A stretch of 64,000 bases of DNA from Zasmidium citrigriseum (Eukaryota > Ascomycota > Dothideomycetes > Mycosphaerellales > Mycosphaerellaceae), in assembly GCA_002786025.1 (NCBI GenBank), contig NHNW01000049.1, positions 62,001-126,000 of the forward strand, given 5' to 3'. Within the stretch, counting starts at the first letter, position 1; every line of letters starts with the position of its first letter. A model generated the notes under the pieces. That model was not told the DNA's origin. It saw only the letters and a list, made by a program, of their open reading frames with translations, and did not search any database. The translations under genes were made by a program, and so were the position numbers. Positions 55,336 through 64,000 of this stretch are shown one piece after another.

Positions 55336-55839
55336 GTTTGTTTGTGTTGTGTTTTGAATCTGCTGTATGTCGAGAACTGTTGTCAATGAACTCCAGCCAA
55401 GATCGATATCAATTGCTCGCAGGGATCACGGGGTGTCTTCAGAGTGAAAAGCCGGCTCTGGCCGTCCGTCAAGTCAGCTTGTCAGCCCAGGAACACAGAT
55501 GTCGTTGAACTCGCACTGCAGCTCCTCATCACATACGCAGGACACGCTCTTTCCCGTACGTCAACGGCGACGTACAAAAGATCGACCATGAGGTCAGCAA
55601 GATGAGTGTGGTACAACGAGGATGTAGCTGTTGGAGCTCGAGACGAGGCATGCCAATGGCTTGCAGGAGCGAGAGGGGGATCACCACAAACTTCTCCGCA
55701 CGCCCAGCCAGGTTTCTTTTGGAGGAAACGCATATCGAGCAGACTCGTCATCATCCATGCCCGTGACGGAGGCTCGTGCCCAGTAGAATTATTCATCGGC
55801 ACAGAAGCCAAACCTGTTGCCAGATGTTGTTACCACACC
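55336..55839. other. Divergent promoter region, acyl-CoA synthetase / thiolase-like
   Basis: About 500 bp shared by two divergent genes whose products fit one pathway, so a common bidirectional control region is plausible. The frame of the thiolase-like gene stays open upstream of its ATG. No known operator is recognised. Confidence 0.5.
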
Positions 55840-56952
55840 ATGCGGACTTCGCAAGCTCATATCGCTGGTGTTGGGCTTTCGACACCACAACGCGGCAGTG
55901 ATGATCTAAACAGGCTTGCGATTTCTGCTGCGACGAAGGCACTCCTGGATGCTGGTGTGACTTATGGCGATATAGACGAATGTTTCGCCTGTTTCGAAGG
56001 CGAATCACGAATACCGCGTTCATGCTTCGATACGTTTGGCTTGCAAGGAGCTCCGACGTGTGAAGTGGATAACAGTTCCGGCTTGTCTCTGGCGATCCAG
56101 AGTATATGGTCAAGACATTCCAATTGCTCGCTGGTGGTGGGAATTGACCAGGGTGCTGCTGGGTGTCAATCAGACAAAAGCGTAAGCAACATCAGTATTG
56201 ATCACAAGCAAAAAGGTCTGACAATCTGCAGAACGTTATCGTCGCCGCCGTTCTCGTCTCAGACTTATTCCTCACCTCACATGCATACCTCAAGGATGGC
56301 GCTGTATGCATCCGGGGAGCTTCGATGGTAAACCGCATTTACTCCAAGACAGCGGGCGGTCAAGACGACATTCGCAAAGCGAAAGCGGCAGTGAAGTCTG
56401 CGTTGTCGCAAGCAAAGCTGGAATCCAAGGATGTCCAAATTCTGGAAGAGGTCGGATCTGGGCCAAAGCAAGACGCTCGTAGTGCACTTGAGAATCTCAA
56501 AGGGGCTTCTTCAAATCCTGTGAAGTCGCAAGCGTTTAGTGGGTCCACTGGATTTGCGAGCCTGTGTGGACTAGGTGAGTGCCTGAGACGTGGATTGAAG
56601 TACAATCCAGCTGACTCTCGCCACAGTCTGGCAGCTTCGGGGTTGGGCTGGCGATGCTGGGTCTGAGGTTCGAAACTGTCTGCAGCTCACCTCAAGCACG
56701 AATGGCGCCATCTCTGTGATTGTCCTGGCCCGTTCTGATGGACGACCGGCGTTGAAGTGGAGCGAAGTTGAGAACGTGAGAGACGGTCGAGAGCGCTTGG
56801 GCTACAATCCGGCCGCCGAGGTGCGGAACATCTCGCGCGAGGATATTGAAGCTGTCCGAGCGAGAGAGAACTTTGTTCCAGCGAATGTAGATATTAAGCA
56901 GCTCGGGTTTGGCGCGAAGGGGGGAGATCGTGCTGCTCTCGCGAGGCTGTAG
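55840..56952 (+). CDS. Thiolase-like (SCP-x type) protein with PTS1 ARL and altered active site
   Basis: Exons 55840..56181, 56232..56574 and 56627..56952 give 336 aa. The fold signature is that of the SCP-x/lipid-transfer thiolases: HIAGVGLSTP at the start, AATKALLDAGVTYGDIDECF, DGAVCIRGASMVN, KAKAAVKSALSQAKLESKDVQILE and GLVWQLRGWAGD near the C-terminal domain. The nucleophile loop, normally C-x-x-G-(L/S), reads VDNSSGLSLA, so the cysteine position is Asn. The usual C-terminal GHPxG is not evident. The C-terminus GDRAALARL ends in ARL, a peroxisomal PTS1. It may therefore be a non-thiolytic peroxisomal CoA-ester-binding enzyme, or a retro-aldol/Claisen type. At 336 aa it is shorter than the usual ~390-430. 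Confidence 0.75.
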
Positions 56953-57235
56953 CTTGCTAGCGTAAAGAAGCAAAGCCAGATCAATCTCCGTCTCTCGATG
57001 AGTGTTCTCTGTTCACATACCTGATTTCCGATGCATTTTGGTGTCCTTTAGCCGATCCAGTCTTTCAGATGAAATTGATAAGGTGCAGACCACAATCGGG
57101 AGCGATCTGGCCATATCCCGTGACTATTTGAGTTGAGCCCTCGGTAGTAAGGCTCCCCGCAGGTGAGCACCTTCTTTCCGACTCTCCTCCATTTCGAAGT
57201 CTCGCGACAACGACCGACATTGAGTCTTTGTAACC

Positions 57236-59197
57236 ATGGTTTACGGAGCTGCAATCATCGCTCAAGCTCTCCATGATTTGGGCGTGAAGGTGATTTTTGG
57301 GCTTCCTGGACTACCGGTGACGGATATTGGTCAAGAAGGCCTGTATCGAGGCATCCGATTCATCAGCTTTCGAAACGAACAAGCCGCCGTATATGCCGCA
57401 ACAGCCTATGGTTACCTCACAGGAAAGCCTGGAGTATGTATTTGCGTAGGCGGACCCGGTGTCTTTCATGTTATGGCTGGTGTAAGTAGTGCACCCACTT
57501 CCTCGGGGTCTTTCTCACCAGAAACATTGAACCAATTCGTTGACGCATCCCAGATTCCCCACGCAGCTGCGAACTCATGGCCACTGTTAGTGCTCGCCGG
57601 CTCCAGCGAGACGCACAACGGCGGAAAGGGAGCCTTCCAAGAAGTCGACGCCATTTCCCTTCTGACACCACATGCTAAACTTGCCGTGCGTCCACACTCG
57701 CCTGAAACTATTCCAAAGTTCATCAAAGATGCTTATCGCACGGCGCTGTTCGGTCGTCCTGGCCCTGCATTTGTCGACTTACCGGCGAACCTGATTCTTG
57801 GCCACTTCGACGTTAGTCAACACACGCTGACTCCGTACAACGAGCCGCCACTATCGGTTGCACCGGACGTCAAGGTTCGAGATGTCGTCGAAGCCATCAA
57901 ATCTGCGAAGGCGCCGCTGGTCGTCATCGGGAAGGGTGCCGCATATGCTCGTGCTGAGAAACCGATCCAGATGTTGGTCGAGAGGTAAGCAATGCTTTCC
58001 ATCCACGTCGAAACTTTTTGAAGTGTGGCCTGACAATGTATCCAGAACTGGAATACCTTTCGTGCCAACGCCTATGGGCAAAGGCGTAATCGCGGACTCG
58101 CATCCATCAAACTACTCGGCAGCTCGGTCAGTGGCCTTGAAAGAGGCCGACGTGGTGTTGGTACTTGGCGCACGGCTGAACTGGATCTTGTCGTTTGGCT
58201 TGCCCCCGAAGTGGAGTCCGAACGTGAAGATCATTCAGGTGGACATTTGTGCAGACGAACTCGGCAAAAATGGTGGACATCCTTCGCTGAGTCTTGTCGG
58301 AGACGTTGCTTTGGTCGTTGATCAAATTGTTGACCGGCTCGATGGATGGCGATGGGAGTCCAAGTCCTCTGTCTTCTATCGCAGCCTTCAAGCCGGAAAA
58401 GCCAAGAACGAAGCCAAAGCCGCGAAGAAAGCGGCCACGCAGAAGGTGCCCATGCCATTCGAGAAGGCTTTCGACGTTATGAGGAGGACTCTCAATGAGC
58501 TGTCAAACCCCGAGAACGGCGACATTGTATATGTCTCCGAAGGAGCAAATGCAATGGACATCTCCCGATCGATCTTCACCATGGAACACCCGCGCATCAA
58601 ACTTGACGCAGGAACATACGCCACCATGGGTGTCGGCATGGGATACGCAGTGGCTGCATACACTGCATACAATCTGACAGGCGAAGGCATGTCAGGAACC
58701 AAAGACCGCAAGAAGATCGTTGCGATTGAAGGTGATAGCGCTTTCGGCTTCTCTGGCATGGAAGTAGAGACCATGGCCCGCTTCCAAATGGACATTCTCA
58801 TATTCGTGATGAACAACAGCGGGCTGTACCGTGGAGATACCGAGTCGGCTGAGAAATGGCAGGAGAAGCGAAGAAACACCGTCGCTGGCACCACGAAGGA
58901 AGGAGCTGGGCTGACTGCTTGGTCTCTGGGCTACGAGACTGACTACCAGAAACTCGCTGAAATGGCTGGCGGAATCGGTATTGTTGCACGCACCCCGGAT
59001 GAGTTGAGGGAAGCCACGATCCGTGGGTTCAAGGCCGACGTGCCAGTTGTCGTGAATGTGATTGTCGATCAGCAAGCCGACCTCCCAATGGTGAGTCCAG
59101 GTTTCGTCGTGTACAGCTCCAGTCCAGTCCTGCTAACAGATTCCAGGACTTTTCATGGCTTGACATGGCGCCGCCCAAGAAGGAGGCTAAACTGTAA
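57236..59197 (+). CDS. 2-Hydroxyacyl-CoA lyase / oxalyl-CoA-decarboxylase-type ThDP enzyme, PTS1 AKL
   Basis: Exons 57236..57481, 57554..57984, 58046..59090 and 59147..59197 give 590 aa. The family uses thiamine diphosphate to split 2-hydroxyacyl-CoA into an aldehyde and formyl-CoA (peroxisomal alpha-oxidation) or to decarboxylate oxalyl-CoA. Landmarks are FRNEQAAVYAA with the catalytic Glu, [30 protein letters not shown] (restored by removing the in-frame 72-bp intron), PTPMGKGVIAD, GARLNWILSFGLPP, SEGANAMDI and the ThDP motif GDSAFGFSGMEVETMARF..MNN. The C-terminus KKEAKL ends in AKL, a PTS1, matching the known peroxisomal location of HACL1. The N-terminus is ~10-15 aa shorter than in animals. 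The gene is intact. Confidence 0.93.
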
Positions 59198-60907
59198 CAT
59201 GTTACGCTCTCGAGAAGCGCAGGACAGGTTTTCGGCGAATTGCGTCGCGGGCATCGACAGGAATGGCGCGAAGGCCTTGCAATAAACGTTGCAGATCAAA
59301 AACAATCTTGTCACCCGGTGTATGCATCTTCTTGTAGGCCAGAACGGGCGATGTAGCGAATTGCGAAGTAGCTGTGATGATCCAAGGAGGAAGCGGCGCG
59401 TTGTGTCTCGTGTCGCGCGACAGGCCCATGGCCGGATTTTCTATTCACCGAAAGCTAAACCAACCGTGACTGATGCCAATGTTGCCATCAAGACTGCAAA
59501 TAACGTATACGACTTCACCAAGCTACACCGAATAACTCCGTGTGCACTGCAAAAGGCCTAATGTGGCCTTCAGAATCAAGGCTTTCGCGGCTGCGGCGGT
59601 CATCTCTGCAATTTCGTTGGTCATCGTCCCGCGCCAACCTCGTACAGGCGACTTTTCCCCAGGACTCGCCTGCTGAATGCGGTATTGCTATCCCTCTTCT
59701 TGCTGCCCAGTATGGTTGACGAGTCCATTATCGTTGTAGACCGTAATAATACCGTCATCGAGCTGTTTAAACAGACCTCACCTCCTCAGACATCACGGTC
59801 AACAAGTTCTGCGACCTCTTTTTCACCCCCTTCTTGCCTCTGAAGTTGCTTCCAGTGCTTCCAGTGCTTCCAGTGCTTCCAGTGCTTCTCGCTCCCCGGT
59901 CGCACCACCAGCCCAAAACAGGACAGGACTACTCTTATCACACCGCTCGACCGCACATCCTCTCGCTGGATTCTGCTATCAGCCAAACTTCTTCCTGACT
60001 CTTTCTCCTTCTTCAGGACTACAACTGGACCTTCAATCATCACCATGGAGGACCTTCAGGCCGTTACTGTGGCACTTCCAGCGTTGCCGCCTTGACGAGC
60101 GTGCGACCGGGCACCGCATTATCTGGCCTCTCGCTACCGCTTATCACGGCCATGTACTTGCCAGGTCTATACACCCTCTACTGAGGTCTGCTACACCTCC
60201 CACTGATCCATTACCCACGGCAATTACGAAATACTCAACTGCCGCCGCCAAGGGTAACAGAGGCTGTGCCACGAGTCACGACCAGGAAGACGACCAGTCC
60301 GAAATTCGACCTCTCGACACCCACCCAATGGATCGAATCCGTTCAAATTTCCAATAGCACGAAAGGGACCCGATCTCTCCCCAATAGGACCCTCTCGAGA
60401 ACTTTACGTGGGCGGTCCTGGTCATGAAGCAGTGCTGCCAGGAAGCTTCACGCCGACATACAGCTTGCCTCCAACACCTCCTCTCGCCCACTCGGTGTGG
60501 GTCCAGCTTGTGACAGAAACGTACAGCCGGCCGATGTAGTGATGAGACCTTCCATGGATTGCCACTGCTTTCGAGCGAGGGAGTCCTCGCTTACTCCCAG
60601 CTGCAGCTGCAACACCTGGGCAACTCGAATCAGACGACAGGATGTGTAGCAGTGTGGACGCGGGAGCTGCGATCGCCCAGCAGTGAGCTTCATAGCGCCA
60701 TTTCTCCTCTGACGCCATCGCCGCGGGCCTCTCCACGACTACGAGTACAAAAGCAAAGAGGGGAAGCCGAGTCCTGCGAAAACTCTCGATCATCCTTTCT
60801 CTCGACTCCAGCCTCATCTCTGACAACCAACGCTCAATTTTCGCCTACCTCAACCAAACCTCACGACATCTCTTTTTCCAGCCCTTGCCAGACCAACTTC
60901 AACCAAG
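59198..60907. other. Large intergenic gap upstream of the methyltransferase gene
   Basis: About 1.7 kb. It contains a 9-bp tandem repeat (59848..59888), a pyrimidine-rich segment at 60760-60900 next to the methyltransferase start, and an ATG at 60045 that closes after 16 codons. I recognise no gene. Confidence 0.45.
59848..59888 (+). repeat. 9-bp tandem repeat GCTTCCAGT, 4 copies plus a partial
   Basis: Perfect copies start at 59848, 59857, 59866 and 59875, followed by GCTTC. The period is a multiple of three, and read on the minus strand it gives repeated Lys-His-Trp within an 86-codon open frame (59786..60046) that I do not otherwise support. Confidence 0.85.
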
Positions 60908-61558
60908 ATGTCTGCTGCCACTGCCACCACCGTCGTCACACCTGACCCTCGTCACGCTTCCTACGACCTCAAAACTCCCAAAGAGCACATCGCCCTCTAC
61001 GACAAGTGGGCAGCCAGCTACAATGACGATGTAATGGGCCCAACCACCCTCTATGTGGGACCAAAAATGACAGCGGACGCTGTCCTGGCCAATGGCGGCA
61101 AGATCGACGGCCAAATTCTCGACGCTGGCTGCGGTACTGGACTCTCCGGTGTTGCTCTCGCTGAAGCTGGTGCCAAGATAATCGACGGCATCGACGTCTC
61201 ACCTGGAATGCTCAAGCTCGCCAGGGACTGTGGCGTATACCGCGACCTTTGGCCTGTTGATATGACCATCCCAATCGAACAGCCCGACGAGTTTTACGAC
61301 GTTGTCACTTGCGTCGGCACCTTCACCACTGGCCACGTCGGCCCAACGCCTGCCCTGCCAGAGCTTGTACGAGTCATGAAGCGAGGCGGACTTTTCGTTG
61401 CGACTGTCCTCGACACCCTCTGGAAGCCCGAAGGATTCGAAGCCGAGGTCAAGCGACTATCAGACATCGGCGCCGTTGAAGTTCTCAGCACCAACGTCGA
61501 GGACTACCGAAGAGGCGACAACGCACGCGCCGTTATGCTCGTCATGCGGAGGAAGTAG
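60908..61558 (+). CDS. SAM-dependent methyltransferase (METTL27/WBSCR27-like)
   Basis: A 216-aa single-exon class I methyltransferase. After an ordered N-terminus (HIALYDKWAASYNDDVM, typical of the family) come motif I ILDAGCGTGLSG (~72-83), the acidic end of strand 2 in IDGIDVSPGML, a motif-III-like EFYDVVTCVGTF, and MKRGGLFVATVLD (motif post-III). Strands 6-7 follow towards the end (AVMLVMRRK). The ASYNDDV and CVGTFTTGHVGPTPALPELVRV segments are shared with METTL27/WBSCR27-like small-molecule methyltransferases. The acceptor is unknown. It is probably cytosolic, with no targeting signal. No neighbouring gene suggests the pathway. Confidence 0.87.
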   Translation: MSAATATTVVTPDPRHASYDLKTPKEHIALYDKWAASYNDDVMGPTTLYVGPKMTADAVLANGGKIDGQILDAGCGTGLSGVALAEAGAKIIDGIDVSPGMLKLARDCGVYRDLWPVDMTIPIEQPDEFYDVVTCVGTFTTGHVGPTPALPELVRVMKRGGLFVATVLDTLWKPEGFEAEVKRLSDIGAVEVLSTNVEDYRRGDNARAVMLVMRRK

Positions 61559-62066
61559 TGCTACAGTGAACGTCGGATGGGTGGTTGTTTCACACTGATG
61601 TACTCCGACTTGTAGGCCTCAACGCCTGACGCACAATATCATTTGGGCAAGGCCCACAAGCGAGACGCATGAGCGATGATAACATCGCACGAGGGAAAAG
61701 TGATTTTGAAGCGAGGGAGGCATAAGTTCTCATCTATAAAAATAAACCCAGCAGCCAAATGAAAAGCAATTCCAGACGTTAATGTCGAACAGATCTTGTT
61801 CCTCTACAAACTCCTCAGTGGCTGTGTACATGCTAATACTGACCAGACATGCAGAGCATCTGAAGAACCATTACTGTCCAAGCATTTCTCGATAACACGA
61901 GAGCATTCCACTGCACAGACAGGGCAGGGCGTCAATGGTGGCACAGCCAGAGCATCGTGGTGGGCGCAGCTCGTTAGAATAGCCGCCCAGGAAACAGCGA
62001 CTCTCACATAAAAACGTCGACCCCACGCATACTACAAATCTACCAACCAACCAAAACTAGAAAACA
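61559..62066. other. Intergenic region
   Basis: About 500 bp between two same-strand genes. An A-rich leader immediately precedes 62067. Nothing else is seen. Confidence 0.5.
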
Positions 62067-63179
62067 ATGGACTTCGACTTTACAGACAGCTTCGCCTCAT
62101 CTTCTTATACTTTTCTCGCCGCCATTTTCGAAGAGCTTCGATCGAAAGCCAATGCCGAGGACTTGAACCTCCAAGGCCGGTCGGCCATCGCTTGGGCCTT
62201 AATCAGATGCTTCCGGTTGCTTTTCGTCCCTGCCTGGGTACTTTCCATGGTATTCGTAAGTCGTCTCACACAGCTGTATGTCAGAACAGGGGTCTCATGT
62301 GTTTCGCAGTTGCTCCATATCGCTGCTCTTGTGATCAATCGCAAGGCTGTTGAGACACGACAGAGGGCATTGAGTGGAAGAGATCTTGTTTTCGTCGATG
62401 AGAAGGAAGTTTTCGATGAGGAGACGATACAAGCGTGCAATGTCAGAGAGGCGAACGGCTGGTTTCACGTCGATCATCTCACGACTACCCGGGTCTCGCA
62501 ATGTCTTCAACGATTCGTTCGAGGAACAACGCTCAGCTTCCTCTACTACAGCCTTCTCTTCGGACTGCTAATGGCTTTCGACTCGGCGCTGAACCTACGA
62601 AAGGTCTATCTTCGACTGCCGGCCTTCATCGTTTGCTCCCTGCTCGTGGCTCCAGTGCACATGTTCTGGACGCACACCTTGATTACAGAACGACTGCCGG
62701 ATAGGATGTTCTCTGGCACCCATCTGCGATCGACATTCAAGATACACTCGTTTCGGCCTCTTCTCCTGCCGTCGCTCCTATATTCGTCATCTCAGGTGCT
62801 CGTTCTCATTACCCCTTACATCATGGTCATGATCCTCCCGGAATTCAATATCTGGGACGGCGTATCGATGTTGCTTTCGATCATCCTCTTGCCGACAGCT
62901 ACGGCGCTAGTATACGTGTTTGCACTTGTCCCGGCGATGGTCTTGTTGATCCGTACGGAGGCTTTCCTGATCCGTGGCCACGAACTCACAGATTCGGGGA
63001 TCGACGGGTATCTGGCCCTTCCTGTACACGAAAAGACCTTCGACGACCTTAATCCCGGGCTATATTTGACCCAGGTCGTAAGGTCCCTCGATTTCACGAT
63101 ATTGCAACGATGTTTAACTTGGTCTTTGGTTTTCATTGCGGCATTCGTGGCAAACATATTCGTACTGGAGCAGTTCTGA
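62067..63179 (+). CDS. Multi-pass membrane protein of unknown family
   Basis: The 62067..63179 frame is open throughout, but a strong 54-bp GTAAGT..TTTCGCAG intron (62256..62309) lies in frame. The preferred protein is 352 aa and the retained form 370 aa. There are about six hydrophobic segments: ~47-70 (across the splice site), ~145-175, ~180-195, ~225-250, ~255-290 and ~325-345. They are separated by a hydrophilic region (~75-135) with Lys/Arg/Glu-rich VINRKAVETRQRALSGRD. The style (HMFWTHTLITERLP, repeated Leu-rich segments) recalls fungal proteins annotated only as hypothetical or ubiquitin-carrier-like; no motif supports any function. It is probably an endomembrane protein. Confidence 0.7.
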   Translation: MDFDFTDSFASSSYTFLAAIFEELRSKANAEDLNLQGRSAIAWALIRCFRLLFVPAWVLSMVFVSRLTQLYVRTGVSCVSQLLHIAALVINRKAVETRQRALSGRDLVFVDEKEVFDEETIQACNVREANGWFHVDHLTTTRVSQCLQRFVRGTTLSFLYYSLLFGLLMAFDSALNLRKVYLRLPAFIVCSLLVAPVHMFWTHTLITERLPDRMFSGTHLRSTFKIHSFRPLLLPSLLYSSSQVLVLITPYIMVMILPEFNIWDGVSMLLSIILLPTATALVYVFALVPAMVLLIRTEAFLIRGHELTDSGIDGYLALPVHEKTFDDLNPGLYLTQVVRSLDFTILQRCLTWSLVFIAAFVANIFVLEQF

Positions 63180-63371
63180 AAGGCGATGGTAGAGGCGAGG
63201 TCCCGAGACACAACGAGGTTGATGATGATTCCCCGAAGCCAAAAGCAAATGCAAGCTCGTAGTCCATCGTCAGAGAAAGGAGGTGATCGTAAGAAGCAGT
63301 TTGACAATTCTTCGTTCATCTCTTTATCCATTCTCATTTGGCACACATGGTATCATAATCACGTATCATCA

Positions 63372-64000
63372 TCATCGAATCCTAATGTCCGAAGCTTCAA
63401 TCTCCCTCTTCCTCACAAGATCCATCAACGAACCCAGCAAAATATCCGACGTCTTTCCATCTGCTTCTCTCACCATCGCATGGCCCAACAAAGTATACAT
63501 GTCATCCTCTCTCCGCAACGTAAACACTTCATCCGCCCCCAAGAAAATCCAAATCTCATCACCTTCCTTCGCTTCTCGAACGGTCGAGACTTTCCGTCCG
63601 AAGTCCGTTATGAAAGTTGAGAAGAGTTTCGTTTCGTCGTGTGCGACCAAAGCATTTAGTCTGTCGACAAAGATTCCTCTGGCTTGAAGGATGCCGTTTG
63701 GGAAGAAGAAGACGACAGGGCTGCTCGATTGTGAGGCTCGTGTGCCGGCTGCTCCTCCGCCGTAGCTGTGGCGGGCCATGGGGTACTGGATCTGCCGAAG
63801 GTATTGTCTGTAAGTTGAGTCTGAATCTTCTTTTCCGGACCAGTCTGGAACCCATGATGGTGTCTGATCGGTAGGGGCACCGCCGTTGCGATCTTGACAT
63901 GCCATTGCCAGGACATCGAGTCGCTGTTCTTTCTGGATAATCGAACGTGTAGCTTCCGTCAGCACTGTGCTCAATGGCGCTGAGTAGTCTACTCGGATCT
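63372..64000 (-). CDS. HET-type protein, C-terminal ~209 residues (5' end outside window)
   Basis: The frame enters from the right edge as IRVDYSAPLSTVLTEATRSIIQKEQRLDVLAMACQDRNG, followed by TPSWVPDWSG. This is the standard region downstream of HET domains in Pezizomycotina (the I.(P/V)DYS....V......II......L..L and (P/S)SWVPDW motifs). After that come FPNGILQARGIFVDRL, the VREAKEGDEIWIFLGADEVFTLR strand pair typical of the family's tail, and a natural stop at 63372. The HET domain itself must lie right of the window. No lesion is seen in the part present. It is the third HET-type locus in the window, in addition to those at 8.3 and 11 kb. Confidence 0.82.
   Translation of the reverse strand, partial: IRVDYSAPLSTVLTEATRSIIQKEQRLDVLAMACQDRNGGAPTDQTPSWVPDWSGKEDSDSTYRQYLRQIQYPMARHSYGGGAAGTRASQSSSPVVFFFPNGILQARGIFVDRLNALVAHDETKLFSTFITDFGRKVSTVREAKEGDEIWIFLGADEVFTLRREDDMYTLLGHAMVREADGKTSDILLGSLMDLVRKREIEASDIRIR

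Overview
The window is nuclear DNA of a filamentous ascomycete. Most genes carry several introns of about 47-75 bp with GT-AG ends and CTRAC-like branch sites, and the gene repertoire (HET-domain proteins, fungal P450, FlbE-like protein, many short-chain dehydrogenases, GPI repeat protein) is that of Pezizomycotina. A Dothideomycete is plausible but is only an inference. There are no operons, tRNAs, rRNAs, CRISPR arrays or intact transposons that I can support. Exon borders were read by eye from splice motifs, protein-family conservation and frame arithmetic.

Left part (1-13 kb). The 5' two-thirds of a UDP-glucose:glycoprotein glucosyltransferase gene runs off the left edge. It is followed by an intact five-exon cytochrome P450, a frameshifted TPR gene remnant, a GPI-anchored wall protein built of seven copies of a short Cys-containing repeat, an intact HET-domain gene with an N-myristoylation-type N-terminus, and a second HET gene broken by a frameshift and an in-frame stop.

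Middle (13-34 kb). A polytopic membrane protein, a secreted SMP-30/gluconolactonase-like protein, an EthD-like small protein, two short-chain dehydrogenases (SDRs), a germin/spherulin-type cupin, an acidic disordered protein, the complete alpha-COP gene (1216 aa), an FlbE-like developmental protein and a Cir_N/LENG1-like RS protein.

34-48 kb. A DUF2855 protein, an SDR with a C-terminal SKM, a multi-pass membrane protein, a relict of an SDR C-terminus on the opposite strand, a GT32 glycosyltransferase, a cytochrome b5-like protein, a CmcJ/NvfI-type protein with a GC-AG intron, and a helical protein resembling the N-terminus of fungal STAND proteins.

48-59 kb is the most suggestive stretch: a small secreted protein with dibasic sites, an SDR with a mitochondrial-type presequence, a GMC oxidoreductase, an acyl-CoA synthetase, a thiolase-like protein ending in ARL and a 2-hydroxyacyl-CoA lyase ending in AKL. 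The last two tails are peroxisomal targeting signals. Together the set could oxidise an alcohol, activate the acid as a CoA ester and cleave it, so it may be an undescribed catabolic cluster. The right end holds a SAM methyltransferase, a membrane protein and the C-terminal part of a third HET-type gene that leaves the window.
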